Assembly: GCF_036370855.1 (NCBI RefSeq)
Contig: NC_088105.1
Coordinates: 7,755,619-7,819,618 of the forward strand
From: Dromaius novaehollandiae
Taxonomy: Eukaryota; Chordata; Aves; Casuariiformes; Dromaiidae
DNA length: 64,000 nucleotides
Direction: 5' to 3'
Part shown: positions 39,803 through 52,815 of the stretch, in pieces
Numbering within the stretch: the first letter of the stretch is position 1
Layout of the letters: every line of letters starts with the position of its first letter
Notes under the pieces: generated by a model
The model's database searches: none
The model's input: only the letters and a program-made list of their open reading frames with translations
What the model was told of the DNA's origin: nothing
Translations under genes and position numbers: made by a program

Positions 39803-39832
39803 TGTGGTTGCAATGCCTGTGGTTGCAATGCC
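39803..39832. repeat. Perfect 15-bp tandem duplication
   Basis: TGTGGTTGCAATGCC occurs twice head to tail with no mismatch, which suggests a young slippage event. Confidence 0.9.
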
Positions 39833-40369
39833 TCTTTTTTAAGCTCACCCAGTCAGCCTTGAGAATTAATGAAATTTCACTGCATGAGTATGTCTGACTG
39901 ATGTGAATAAAAATAACTGTAAATAAAGGTGTCAAAAGTAATTCCTTGACCATGCAATTGAGTTTTATGGAAAAAATAACACATTTTTGTAACTATTACT
40001 CTTGGAAAAAAAATTAAATCCGCTTTACAATTCGGCTTAAAACTCTAAATAATTTAATTTTATCTCCTCAAGAGGTTTTTCTTTTTTCCATGGTGTTTAA
40101 AAACTTCCTGTGAGTCATATTTATTTCCTTTTCATTAAAAAAAAAAATTCCTTTGAAAGATATGTGTCCTATACTACTCCCTCTTTTTCTTCATGGAAAT
40201 TTTTACTATGAAAAAAGAGGAGCACACTTGGGTAGGGTAAGGGATACCACTTTATTTAACTTGGCCTCCCAATGGACCTATGTATTTGTTTATGATTTGC
40301 AAGGCTTCTAGTTTCATCCAGGCAGAAAATGGTTGCTAAGCAGCAACACTGCTCTTTAAAAGGCAGCCA

Positions 40370-40440
40370 CAGGGCCTGATCCTGCAGTGACTCGTACATG
40401 TGGTTATACGCAGGGTTGTGCCCAAGGAAGGGAAAGAAGA
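40370..40440. repeat. Possible SINE-like or palindromic-core repeat fragment
   Basis: 'GGGCCTGATCCTGCAGTGAC' followed by 'TCGTACATGTGGTTATACGC' matches the leader block ('gggcctgatcctgcaa...cttacgcacgtg') of the same group as the 25.5-kb element. Only the leader is clear. Confidence 0.4.
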
Positions 40441-41414
40441 TAGTTTACACATACCTCCCATGGCTGCACTAATCTATATCACTGTATAACTTCTATATGT
40501 GTGTACAAGTGTGTGCATTTATATATTTAGCGAGAGAGAAAAGCAGGAATTGTGTCTGCGTTCTTATATGCGTTTCTGGGTGCAGAGGTACAATGTGACT
40601 TAAAACACAGTATCTGTCATATTAAATGAATTAATAATTGCCTAACTTGTGATGACAGTGTGAATCATATCCAGTGAGTTTTGCCTTAGAGCAATCCATC
40701 AAAAAAACCTTACATTAGTTTTTTCTAGCAGTCTTGTGAGCTTCTTGACAGACTTCAAACAGGAAAGAGAAAGGCTTTGAAGCAAACTGGATGGAGAGGT
40801 TTATAATATATACAGGAACGATCAAGTAATGCCTCAGCCTTTCTTGTGTTGTCATGTCTCTGGCATTATTTTTACTAAAAATTACTCATTTGTTGAAATT
40901 TATGCAAGTGTGTGAAATGCATGAATATGTAATAACGTTTGGAGATTTCACTGATTAATCCTTTACTGATTTTTTAGAACTGAGCTCGAACACAGCAGTC
41001 GGGAAGATGCATCCTGTATTCTTAGCTCATAAAACAGACCAAAAGCTTTGGAAGAAATGAGTACAAATGCATGGATTAATTTTAGATGTCCAAGTGATGT
41101 GACTACAGCAAATCCAGTGTAAACCGATACAAAGCCATCATTCCCGCTTGGTAGCTAGAATTGGTGTGGATTTCATCTTCAGAGCACTTTAAACACTTTA
41201 GTGCTTTCTCACTAGTGTCCTTGAGAGGTGAGTTGAGTGTCAGGGTGCTTGTACGGCACATGGGAAGCCATCCAAGGCAGTACAGCGACTTCTTAAAAAC
41301 CGTAACAGGGAGTTTAGATTGAGGAGAGGTGTCAGAAATTCCTCGCTTCACAGGCCTGGTGGCAAATAAGCTGGTCTGGAACTCCTAAAACTAACTCGTA
41401 AAATCTCCCGGATC

Positions 41415-41490
41415 TGGCATGGGTTGCCATGTGACTTGGGGCAAATCACGTAATTTACCCAAGTCTTGTTTTCTAGGTGTGAATAATGCA
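41415..41490 (+). repeat. MIR-like SINE fragment
   Basis: 'GTTGCCATGTGACTTGGGGC' followed by 'AAATCACGTAATTTACCCAA' and 'GTCTTGTTTTCTAGGTGTGAA' preserves the MIR core order 'ctgtgtgaccttgggcaagtcacttaacc...cctcagtttcc...tgtaaaat'. Confidence 0.5.
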
Positions 41491-41560
41491 GTGCTCTAGC
41501 TCAGCTGCCGTGTGAGGGTGAACCTGCGTCTGTACATGGGAGATACCATGATCATGAACA

Positions 41561-41641
41561 GGACTACACACACACCTGCACACTTCTGTAACTCCATCTT
41601 TGGGTCACTATGGGACTGCACACACACACGCGCACACACGC
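41561..41641. repeat. CA-rich microsatellite, interrupted
   Basis: Two CA runs (ACACACACACC near 41,567 and ACACACACACGCGCACACAC near 41,619) are separated by unique sequence. Plain dinucleotide repeat. Confidence 0.7.
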
Positions 41642-43489
41642 TTAGATACATCCATCTTTGGATCACTAAATACCCTCTTTACTCCATCAATGTTTTCATT
41701 GTTGCGGCAAATCATAAAATCACTAGTATTAAACAACAAGGATCTGAACATTTTAAAGTGTAGCCACAGTGTCTGACAAGGAACAAGGTAATTTTTAAAA
41801 CAAGAATCTGCCTCACTGTCTTTCCCTGCTATTTTTGTAAAAACAAGTGACTCTAACTGAAGAGTAGAGAGGAAGGCAACTTCTTTGTACACCGGGGAAT
41901 TTTGAGGCATCAAACATAGGCTGGGGCCACAGTCTTGTCAAAATGGGCACCTGCATGGCATCCCACAGACCTAGAAGAGGAATAGGATAACATTCCTTCA
42001 GGGAACATAAGGAATTCCCTTTGGAAATACATACCTGGAGTAGTTAGGTCAGGTTAGATCACTGGCAGAAAACTGCAACAAAACAAAAAAAAGTTGAACA
42101 ACAGATATCTCCCAAATTGCTGCGGCACTAAGAGGTTATTATGCCTCTGTCTGAAATATTATAGAAAGAGGCCAGGGAAAGGCTGGTCTTAATCACCAGT
42201 GCTTGCCTTGCTAATCCAGACGGGGTTATGCAATACTACTTCAGTTAGAATTTCATAGTCTCCCCCTGTATCTGTGTTTATCATTCTTTCAGTCTAAACC
42301 CATCTTCCTAGGCTTTAATAGTTAATTAGTCTATATACGAATACATTGCCATAGAAGTGAGAGTGTAGCCTTAATTTCTCCAGTTTTTCCACTATTGCTA
42401 ACATTAATTTGCATTAATTTATAAGGGTATCGGTGTATTTTGGCCACCAACTTTTTAACCGCTCTGATGCCTAATTTGCCTAGATTGCCTGGTTATTTAA
42501 AATAACTCCAGCAGCCACTCAGCAATTGTGTTTCACCGCTGCTTAAACAAGACACTTCTGGTACCTCCAATCTGACTTTGAGGTGTATGGAATCATATAT
42601 AATACTATTCCCGTATTCTATAATCCTGTGTAAACGTTGGCATTCAAGCGGCATATGAAAATTTAAGGTTTTGGCTAAATTTCCAGTTCTTGGGAAAACT
42701 TACTTCTGTTTCTCTTTGGTGTTGAAAAGCAAAACTGATTTAAACGATATTTTAAAAAAGACAGTGGGAAGTTAAAAGGAGAAGTCATACACATGACTCA
42801 CGGTCCTGGAAACAGCTGTACTGCTTCTGGTGACAAAGGGCTGTTTTTATGCCTTATGTAACTTCAGGAAAATCAATATGCAGCAAATTTACTGCAACAG
42901 AAAGGAATTTGACCCAAAACTTAAAAAACTATACAAGCTGCCCTGTCTTCTATCTTCATAAGGGGAGCCTTTGTCCCTCCGAATACCTCATTTTCTGTCA
43001 TTTCCAGAAAAAAAAGGAGGAGCAATGTGTTTGTAATAGATTGGGTCAGTTAGGAACAGCATAAATCAGGGTGGGTTCAAAGCTAATCACCACTATACTG
43101 TGAGTGTTTAATAGCATAAGGAGCATGTCGTTCAATAAAAAAATGCCAGAAGTCCAAGTTGCACGTAGTCTAACTGTAGGCACCTTCATGAGAGACAAAA
43201 GGGGCTATATGGCAACCATCAGGCAAACACATCTGATACCAAAGGATCAGGAAAGAGTAACCTCTTCATCAGTATGTATTTCAAATGGTTATTTTTGTGC
43301 ATTGCTGGATTTTGTTTCCTAACAGCCCTAACAACTTAGTGTCTTGTTTTCATTCTTACAGTACTCTGTCAGATACTGTGAGTGTTGTGAATACTGACGC
43401 TAGCATCCTGTGGATAAATACACATCTAATAAAACCTCTTGAAATACATACAAATATCAGAATTTTAGTATACCTTAAATTAGCCAGCA

Positions 43490-43565
43490 AACTTACCACT
43501 GGTGTAGGCAGAAGCAATTCCACTGAATTCAGTGGATACTTCACAGCAAAGATGTGATATAGCAA
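43490..43565. repeat. Palindromic-core interspersed repeat
   Basis: A perfect 18-bp palindrome, TCCACTGAATTCAGTGGA (43,519-43,536), sits within 'ACCACTGGTGTAGGCAGAAG ... CTTCACAGC'. This has the order of an old sauropsid repeat in which 'ctggtgtaaatc...' flanks a 'tccattgacttcaatgga' core. The palindrome has stayed intact while the flanks decayed. Confidence 0.5.
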
Positions 43566-43862
43566 AGGAGTGCAAGTAAGCAAAGGCTGATAGACTAGGT
43601 TCACTGCTCACGCAGGACCTGGGAATTTTTTGTTTAAAAAATACCACTGGACTCTTGTTTTAAAGCATGTAAAGACATAAACTTTCACCACTGTGAGAAA
43701 AAAACTAGCCCACACGCACAGTAGAAAGAAGTCCTGTCTTTAGATATTGTCTACGAAGAGTACTGCTCAAGACTACAGCAAATTCCAATATGTGAGATAC
43801 ATATTTATCAACCCAAGGCCTATTTATATAGTATAATATATACGTACTCATATAACATATAT

Positions 43863-44200
43863 GAGTATAAGAAACGCCTTAATGGGTTAGATCAATGGTC
43901 CATTTAGCCCAGATTCTGCCTCCAGCAATGACAATTGCAAAGGCGCTTCAGGGAGAGCCCATGAGCTTGGCCACTTTCTGTGGTCCGTTCCCCTCACGCT
44001 GCCCAACATCCACAATTGCTGGGATAGGGCTGTGAGAGGATACCCCTCTGCCTGTTCCACGTAGTAGCTATTTAGGTACCTGTCATCTACGATTTTGTCT
44101 CATCCCATCTTAAATTTGCTAATACCATTTGCCTCCACCACTTCCTCTGGATACAAATTCCAGAAGTTCATTGCATGGCTTGTAAAGATTGTATTCCCAT
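43863..44200 (-). repeat. CR1-type LINE 3' end (minus orientation)
   Basis: Starting with 'GAGTATAAGAAACGCCTTAA', then 'GGGTTAGATCAATGGTCCAT' and 'TTAGCCCAGATTCTGCCTCC', this is the reverse complement of the CR1 terminus ('aacataagaacggccatactgggtcagaccaaaggtccatctagcccagtatcctg...'). Further along, GCGCTTCAGGGAGAG, GCTATTTAGGTACC, 'CCACCACTTCCTCTGG' and 'AAATTCCAGAAGTTCATTGC' continue the expected order. The element is old and 5'-truncated. Confidence 0.75.
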
Positions 44201-45506
44201 GCAAACAATCTAGGAAATAATTCAGATTAAATAAAAAAAATCACCAGAAAAAGACGTGTTGTAGGTCAGATAATTTCCTTTCCCTAGGTTACAGCATGTC
44301 CAAACAAACTGCATCAGCGCAACTGGGGGGATAAAAAACAGCGGTGAGGCCATAGGCGTTCCTCTTCCCCGCTGCTTGTTTCTTCAGCTGCATTTGCAGC
44401 TACATATCCTAGAACTGCAGCAACAAGGGCAGTATTTAATGAAGGAAAATGTATTTGCCATATTCCTATTTTCTGTTAGAAGCAGAGCCACATCATCATG
44501 AAAATAACCTCTCCTTTCTTCATTGTGAATGGAATGAAACACAGGAGGGCAGGGTATGTTCCCTATGCTCCACTTTTTTAACCCGAATTTGCAGAAGCCC
44601 ATAACTGTCTCTATCAGAGGTATGAGCTGAAGTGCACGACCTGCTAAGTCTCTCAAGGTCATTGCTTTACTGCAGTTTATGGATTTGCTCCCAAAAAATA
44701 AAAAGTCATTCCAAGGCTCTACAATAAATGATCGTAGATTATCTCACCTGTTGCGCAGGAGAATCTACAACCGTGTACAGCAGCAAGAAAGGGACCCCTT
44801 CTTAGAAGCGTGACAGTTGAAATTCACATCATTTTCCATTCTTCTGAACAGAAAGTTACTTGCAGATACTTGCAGATTGTATCGCTTTCCTTGTGGCTCA
44901 TTTTCTGTATTTCATCGATTAGAATCATATATACACCATCAAAATTATAATCCTCTTCCAGTGGAGCGTACTACCTATACAAAAGCACATGGCAATGCTA
45001 TACTTAACATCGCAAGAGGTGGAGACAAGCTGCTCCAGCAGCAGTGGATCCCGTAGGTTTGTTTCCTGTATCCACCTTGCGCGTGACCCTGCAGAGGAAA
45101 AACATCTCACTTTAGCAGCTGCTCTTCTGACCTGAATTCTGAGTAAGGGAGAGAGGCAGCAAAGAGTTTGGGAGCATGCAGAGACACAGCGTGGAAGTGA
45201 GAGGTGTTGAGAGGTTAGGTAATCAGTGGAGGGTTTGGGGGTAGGGGACCTAAAAGTATGCTTTCAGGGAACGTAAATGGAGACTGGGGGAAATGTCTGT
45301 GGACAGCAATGAGCCGAACACGTCCTAAGGTGAGGCAGGGTCAGGACTGGCAAAGTCGAATTCATGGGGGAAAGTTAATTGGTGAAAGAAGATGTCAGGT
45401 GAACTGAGTGCGTAGGTGCAAAAGAGTAAAGGAAAATGATATAGTAAAGACTAGATCTGAGAGGGAAGAAGTCACAAAGTGCTAAATAGTATCTCCTCCC
45501 ATTCTG

Positions 45507-45528
45507 TTTTTTTTTTTTTTTTTTTTTT
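45507..45528. repeat. Poly-T tract (22 bases)
   Basis: An uninterrupted T run. Read on the minus strand it encodes the K run seen in a short spurious frame. No retroposed copy was identified next to it. Confidence 0.85.
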
Positions 45529-45919
45529 AATTCTGAAATTCTGGAAGGCTTGGGAGTGTTTCCTTCTTTTATTCCCTCCACCAAACTTTTCCCTATGATC
45601 CTGCTCTTACCCATTCTCTCACCAAATATACAGTTTCCCAGTCCAAACTTTTCATTTTTCGAAGAGGTGGCTAGGAAGTATAAAAAGATATCAAACTAAC
45701 GCCTGCAGCTAGCGTGTCATTTTGGCCATCAGCTTTCACTGATGACCTCAGATATTTCAAGTTTTCAGTCGTATTCAAATGATAATATATCTTTCTGCTT
45801 TTTTCTCCTTAAGATCATGCTGGGGTATTGGTATTCTTAAGGTGATGTCATTTATATTATTCTTTGCATCAAAACAGAACATTAGCTTTATGATGGAAGC
45901 ACTTATATAAGAATCTGAA

Positions 45920-46065
45920 TTTTATTCACAGTTTGCCACATACTGCCTCTGTGATTTGAACCAATGGCTTAGGCTTTCTTGAGCCTCAGTTTCTTAAACT
46001 GTAAAATGAGGTCTATAAATCTCTCATGAGTCGTTGTGAGGCTACATTCATGAATCTTTGCGACG
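45920..46065 (+). repeat. MIR-like SINE
   Basis: 'ACTGCCTCTGTGATTTGAAC', 'TTTCTTGAGCCTCAGTTTCT', 'TAAACTGTAAAATGAGGTCT' and 'GAGTCGTTGTGAGGCTACAT' follow the MIR core and 3' part in order ('gcctcagtttcctcatctgtaaaatgggg...', '...gttgtgaggattaaat'). This is the best-preserved MIR-like copy in the window. Confidence 0.65.
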
Positions 46066-46879
46066 GGATCAGATATTATGGTGGGGAAAACTTCAAGAAA
46101 AGTAACTACAGTAGGATTCCAAAATATGGCAAAGTATAATCCAGATTAGCTCATAAAAATGCAATGACTACAGACCTCGAATGGATCGAGCTTTCATTTA
46201 CAGATTTGAAATGTGTTTTCCTCCATACATTGTGGCTGTGACTTTATAAATGGTTATGCCACTTCCCTTTTCCCATCAAACACAGATCTTCTTCCTGCTG
46301 TCTTTTATAAATGAAAGAGAAAGATAGGGAACCCCATAGAAGTGGCACAAGAGCAAAGCACTGGGGTGATTGTTCTCTATAACAAAGAATCTGTAATTTA
46401 TCACCTTTGGTTTTGCCAAGTGACATAAAAGCAGTCAATGAAAATTACTGAAGAAAGCACATTCAGAAGACATACCATAAATGAACAAGAGAAAACACAA
46501 GAGGCAAAACTGAACAGATGAAGGCAGATTATCAGTTAGCTTATTTGGGGAAAAAGCAAGAGAACATTCCCAGTTTCTTTTTAGAAATTTGTGCCCCAGT
46601 GATACGAAATGAAAATGTTTCTGTGGACCGATGTAAAACGGACATCTGTCTTGCTTGCATCTGGTAACTGCTAGAATCCACAAAAGCTGAATGCACACTA
46701 TGTATTTTGGTGTGGCTATATTTTGTTTGATCTGTGTGTACTGTCTGAACACTGCTAGTAGGAAAATACTAATAACTTTATCTCTTTTCCTAAATACCTA
46801 TCTTTCATTTTCTAATGTTAGACACTTGTGTGTTAATTAAAACTGTAAAACCATGAATAATTTGTGCTGCATTTACTTG

Positions 46880-46950
46880 AGAAATTTTGTTGAAATCAAT
46901 GCACAGGACTGATCAGATGAGTAAAGTAAATGTTACTAAAGTCTATTATT
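46880..46950. repeat. Possible palindromic-core repeat fragment
   Basis: 'TTGAAATCAATGCACAGGAC' followed by 'GATGAGTAAAGTAAATGTTA' matches the order 'gaagtcaatgggactactcatgtgagtaaagttac' of the group described at 25.5 kb. Short and decayed. Confidence 0.35.
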
Positions 46951-49900
46951 TGACAGAATTACCAGCGGACAGAATTCAAAGGTAAACATGCTTTTAACTA
47001 TAATAGGAGTAGGAACTTGATGTTGACTAGTAGGGATGGCTAAAGAGCTTTGAAGCTGGAACAAAGTACATGCAGACATCACACATCAGTAATCATCTTG
47101 GCACCATAAACATTTACATACCAGTGAGTTACAAATTCTTGGTCTTAGGTATGATAATAACATAACTGAGTCCTTAACATAAGGGCCAAAATATGGTATT
47201 TCATCTTAATGAAAACTGAATTTATTCTCTAACTTCCTCTGCTAAGCATCCTGGTATGTTAATATACAAGACATAAGAATGGCAATATGTAATGCATATC
47301 TTATTTGTATGTAATATATATATGTATTTATTAAAGAAATAAGCTGGTCATTTCCTTGCACTGTGTTTGGCCAAATAACAATACATACAAATACTCTACT
47401 GAAACGGGAGGCAACCTGTAGCAGTTACCATTTTCTATGATAAAAAGATGCAGCCAAAAAGCCAGGTGCGTGACATTATAATGGATTTTGTGGTCCTTCG
47501 GAGAGTAAGTATATGTGACACTGAGTGCACATTACCTACTCTTGTTGCATTTTGTTCATTCCCATCAGCAGGCATCATACTGGAATTTTAAATCTCTGCA
47601 GCCTTTTTGTCTCCCCTCAAGGCTGTGTTGTAATTCAAATTCTTGAGCGGACACTGGTGCTGCAGAAAAAAGTGGGTTTTTTGCTCCAAACATGCTCCTT
47701 TACAGTTTCCCCCTGTGCTGCTCTATCTTCTGTAAACCTTTCAGTGCTGGTACTATTTATATTTGTATGCCTGTCTACAAAATGTATGGTATTTTGACTA
47801 TGTAAATTTTCAGTGGCTGCATTACAAGGCGATGGGAACCTAAGGTTGCTTCTGTGAACGAACTGATTCTTGATTAAATCAATGTGTGGGCAAACTAACT
47901 CTAAAATAAGAGTGCTTTGTTCCTGTTTACTTGCATTTAATATTCTCATTAAGGAGAAGCTTGCAGTTACTGGTGTCTTTGTATTTTAATGGTGATAATT
48001 TCCTTAAGTATAAACAGGCCACACTACAGACGTTAAACATGAACACCTCCCATTTAAACTGTGGGAGTTTTACTCATATTGGTCTTGCAGTCAGAAGCCA
48101 CCAGATGAATACAAGGATTAAAAGCTGGGAACACTGACCTGCTCAGTTTTCAAAGGAAGTATGCAGAGGGCCTTCAGCTGCCTCAGTTAGCCTTTTAGCC
48201 TAACCTTTAATGAGAATCCCACTGCAATAAGGAATATAATAAAGTCCTTATAGCCCAAGCTATAGTAGCATTCCTTACATAGACCATATATTCCCTGTGG
48301 TGAAGCCCAGGCTCCTCAAGGCTCCAGGAAAGGGAGCGAGTTGCTAAAGACACAGATAGTTACCACCTCTGCAGAGCAGAGAAGATCCAGGCAGCAAAGA
48401 TCCAGCTCCCACACAGATCTCGGGAGGCAACGGTTTGACTGATACGCTGGAATTAACAGTGCTGCGTTCAGGGCTGCGCTGGAAGCAGGTCAGGGTGGCT
48501 CGGCACAACCAGCTGTGAAAACCTCCGGCTGCTCTCCAGCCAGCTCTTAAAAATCATTTCCACCATTTGCTTTCTGCTGCAGCCAGCTCCTTCTCACTAC
48601 CACTTCGCAGGTATTTCATGTCGCCCCTCGAATGGCAGACTGCTCATCGGACATACAACATACGCTGCACTGGCGGGAGTCCCACAAAGATTCTGGTAAC
48701 TGTAGAGTGGCTTTCATTTTATTGTCTTTTCTGTAAATTCAAGAATCAAGAACCTTAGTTTCTATCTGTATTGCCAGTTCTTCCACAGACTCCTTTTGTG
48801 ATCGCATGCAAATCAGTGTGTTCCCTTCATGCAGTCCACTCATTTGTGAAAAAAACAAACAAAAAGTAAATGGTGTATAAACATAAAAGAGTTATTTCCT
48901 CCTATCCACTCCTATGCTGTTGAATTCATTTGCATACAGTTTGGAAGTCTTCAAACAGAAAGTATTACAGAATTGCAAAATATCATGATTCATATGAAAG
49001 AAAACATTTCAACATGTACTCTGCTGGCTAAACTCTACCTTCAGTTCAAAAAGAACTCATTTCCTTGGTAGCATTCCTCAGCCCTATCAAAATCCACAGT
49101 CTAGTGTAGTCTGCTTGAAGCACTCGTCAATGCTTTTGGAAAAAATCATGTCAATAAAAGGGACATTTCCCAAATGCTAAAACATGCTGAACGAAGTCCT
49201 GACTGTTGAAATCAAAGAGCTAAGTCTGTGTAATAAAGACAGTGTTATTTTTCAGATACTGTCAAGTTGCAGCATAATGCAGAAAGAGGACTCAGTTACA
49301 ATAAATTTATGTTCTGTGTGTCCTACAGACAGAATAAATTATGAATTTTTAAGATTAATTCATTGTTACTGATCAAGAAATAATATAGCTTATCTTTGGC
49401 TTGTTCCTGTACATGTCTGTAAAACATCCCTAAAGCAGCCTTTCTCATTAACCTGCTGCCTTCCTGTTGGGATGGATATGCAACGGGAATAGCTTTCCTT
49501 CACAGGGCATAAAGAATGTTCTACATCTGTCCTCTGTTTTTTTAGGTTGAAGTGAAGTTAAACATAGAGTTATTGTGGATAAAATATATAAGAACAGTTA
49601 AAGTGACTTTAGAAATACTGCTTCTCTTCTGCATTTGGAGAGTTTGTATATGTATAGCCTAGCTTTTACACCAATTTTGTTCTTATTAGCTCTAGAAGTT
49701 AGCATAAATTTTAAAAAATTCAAGGACTCTGGGTTCTTCTGCAAGTTTGTTTCTTGAAAAAAAGCATCAAAACAGGAGCTTTGGACCTGCTAATAAAAAT
49801 CTCTGGTCATTGCTTGGAACATTTTACTGAGATCACAATAGGACAGGATGCTTAATTCTCTTTTACTTTCCTTGAAATGCAGGTAAATCACTGCTTGGTC

Positions 49901-52763
49901 ATTCCCACACTTAAAACCTTCACGTTATTTTAAAAACCAGCCTGACTCTGAGATGGCCATGACAGACAGTATATTCCTCACAGTCACAGGAAGGAAAACG
50001 GTCTGTCTTGGAGCCTAGCCCTCGGCGAAGACGTGACCTCCCAATCTGTTAGGATGGCATTGTGCCTGCTACCAAAGTTGTATTCCAGTGTTTCTAATTA
50101 CAGACATCAATTAAAGACCAGATTAGGGATGTAAAAGCCTGCAGAACTGCAAGTGACACACCATTGGCAAGAAGCAGCCTTTTCTAGTTGCGATATGGTA
50201 ACAGGATTCACTGATCCTTTGGCACAAGAGACAGCCTCTGGGATTTCTACATTTTACTGTCTTTTGCCAGTGTGATCCCACACTGAGGTAACTTTTCCTT
50301 TGGTTAGAGACAATTAGGTGTTTTTTGTCTTTTTCCCCCAGAGATTTCTAAATCCTGCCATTCTTAATATTGGAGGGAACATTCTCATAACTGAACATTT
50401 TAAAGACAGTTAGACTGTAAGGGAAAGTTATGGTGTAGATTCAGGGGAAAAAAAGGCTAGATGGGAGCAACCAGACTACAATACAGGCAACAAACATATT
50501 CTGTGAAAGCAACACTAAGGACATACAGTACAAAGCTTTTGCTTGCGTTCACAGTCAGAAGCTGGCAGAAAGCTTAAGGGTCATAAAGGCAAGCAATTTA
50601 AGAGTAAACTGTTTTACAGCCTTTTATTGTAATACTCTGAACACAGTGTCTGAGCCAAAGAAACTACTGTCCTTATGGAAACGAGAAAGGCATACAGGTG
50701 TACGGAACAAGTCAGCTTTTTTATAATGAACAACTAGAATATAGTTGCAGGCATCACCACCCAGAAACCAGAAATTAATATGGCTTGAAAGCATGGCAGA
50801 TTTTATTCAATTATAAGAAGGCTTCCAATCCGAAATGAACAATGACCAAATTCCAAATTCCACAGGAAAGCCAGAAACTAGAGATTTTTTAAAGGCTGAT
50901 TATTGATCCAACCCCTGAGAAGTTCTTGAATATGCAGATTCCAAACAATAAAATGTTCAGAAAATAAAAATGCATCAAAACACATAGAAGACCAAACTTT
51001 AAGCAAGTCTCCTTAACTTGTCCCAGCACATTTCCTGGGGAATCAGATGTGTATATCTGCATTTGGTTTGTTTGCTCAGAGACTGATGACAGGACAGATA
51101 GTGCTCTGTAAATACAATTACACAGTTTACATATGCACATCCATTCTTTCAATTTGATGTAACACCTGGGTCAAATACTGCTACGACTGGCAAAGCCCAG
51201 GTAAAAATAACTTGTGATACATATAAAGGTGGTATCCTCATGTGCAAAACTGACGTGTCAATAATCATCTGGTGAAAATTGTCTTGAAAGAGCTGTAATT
51301 TTTCAAGATATATTTGCAGATGGGAGCTCCCATGATGCTTCATCCTAAAAGCTGTGTTTCTGAGATCATACCACTGATTGATCCATTAAGGACTAGTAGG
51401 TAGATGAAGGTATTTTTTAATGACATTAGCTATTGGCCATGTGTCAGAATCCTTTGTATGTTGCCTATAGACTTAATCCAATGTAATTAATTAAAAAGGC
51501 TTCTGTTTATTTAATGGAAGTTTAGATAAGACATCATTTATAACCTTGGTATTGAAGAGAGTCTCTGATTTTCCATCCAACACAAAACTATCTGAAATTA
51601 AGAAAGGTCATTGTGGTGGAAGAACAGTGTCTGCTGAAGCTGAGAAGGAAAGTTGTCTATGCAGTTTAAGAAAGACAGTAGAAACTTTATAGAGAACCGG
51701 CCTTTAAAAGTTGAATAGCGTTCTTTTAACTTGTCTATTAAAAGTGGGACTTTTGATGTTCTTCCATACTGTGTCTAAATTTCCTGTAATCTTTGCTCCT
51801 AAGTAAAGAATTTGTCCAAGATTATCATGGCTTTGCCTAAGAACAGAGAAAGGAAAGGCAAACTGCCCTCCTTGGATTAGTTGTTATCAGACAGCCTGAC
51901 TGCAAATGATGTGCCAGAATTTACAGGAACCAGGCCAACACAGATCATTAATTCCAGCGCAGCTTCTACATCCCAAACACCATTAAAAATGTCATTGCTA
52001 AGGACTCTGAGAGCCAAGACAAAAACAAAACATGTTCCACAAGGATTTCTGCAACTTCAATGAACAATCAAAATCTTTCCAAAACGTATCAAGGAAAAGT
52101 TATGGAATAAGTAAATTGGTATATATGATACTTATGGAGGACACAAGTGACCTTCAGCTGCAATACATGTATATATATGTATTTTTAATGAGGTTTTACT
52201 AAATGTTATTTAGTTTCACATAACATTTTGTTCATTCATACAATTTTCTGTTTAAAAGAAAAATTAACCTATATACTAAGGACCAGTTCCTTGTTTGCTG
52301 GTGTCACTAGCTGAGTTATGCTAATACGCATCAAATGAGAAAAGCTGCATGTGCTTCTAACTACATTTAAAGATATACTGTAAAATGCCTTACCTGAAAA
52401 CAGACCTTGCTCTTACTTCTAGGACTAAGCTTCATTTTCTCTGTTTTTAATGCAATCCAAGCCACATATTTTGCTCTCATCAAATGGGATGTAAAAAATC
52501 TTCCAGTTCATTCTAAAATTAAAAACATATACTCTTCATGACTAAGCTTCAAAAAGAAGCAGTATTTATTTTGTGCTGTCATAACATTAAGCCATTGTGA
52601 TATCCAAACTTTACAATTTCAGCCTTTCCTTTAGACATTGGATGTTTAGATTAGACTTCTGGAGTCCTTTACCTTGAGACTGGGACCACCAGAATAGCCA
52701 TGTTAGCATCGGGGTAGGAAATAGCAATCTCCGACTTCCATGAATTACCACCACTGGGCACCC

Positions 52764-52815
52764 ACAAACTGCCTGATTTAGGGGTAACCTACAAACTGCC
52801 TGACTTAGGGGTAAC
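52764..52815. repeat. 27-bp tandem duplication
   Basis: The unit starting ACAAACTGCCTGATTTAGGG occurs at 52,764-52,790. It is repeated from 52,791 with a single T-to-C difference, and the second copy ends at about 52,815. It is a young local duplication. Confidence 0.85.

Larger units (their letters stand above)
36920..43480. other. Gene-free stretch
   Basis: No exon or RNA gene was recognised. It holds a 15-bp tandem pair (39,803-39,832), a possible old repeat at 39.49-39.66 kb, one at 40.37-40.44 kb, a MIR-like fragment at 41.4 kb and a CA-rich microsatellite at 41.56-41.64 kb. Two AT-rich, repeat-free intervals dense in TAATTA-type words (37.23-37.60 and 42.39-42.56 kb) are raised as possible conserved elements in the findings. 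Confidence 0.5.

Noticed and set aside
41103-41351. 82-codon minus-strand frame with cysteines
   Set aside because: No zinc-finger spacing or other motif, no splice context, and it lies next to old repeats.
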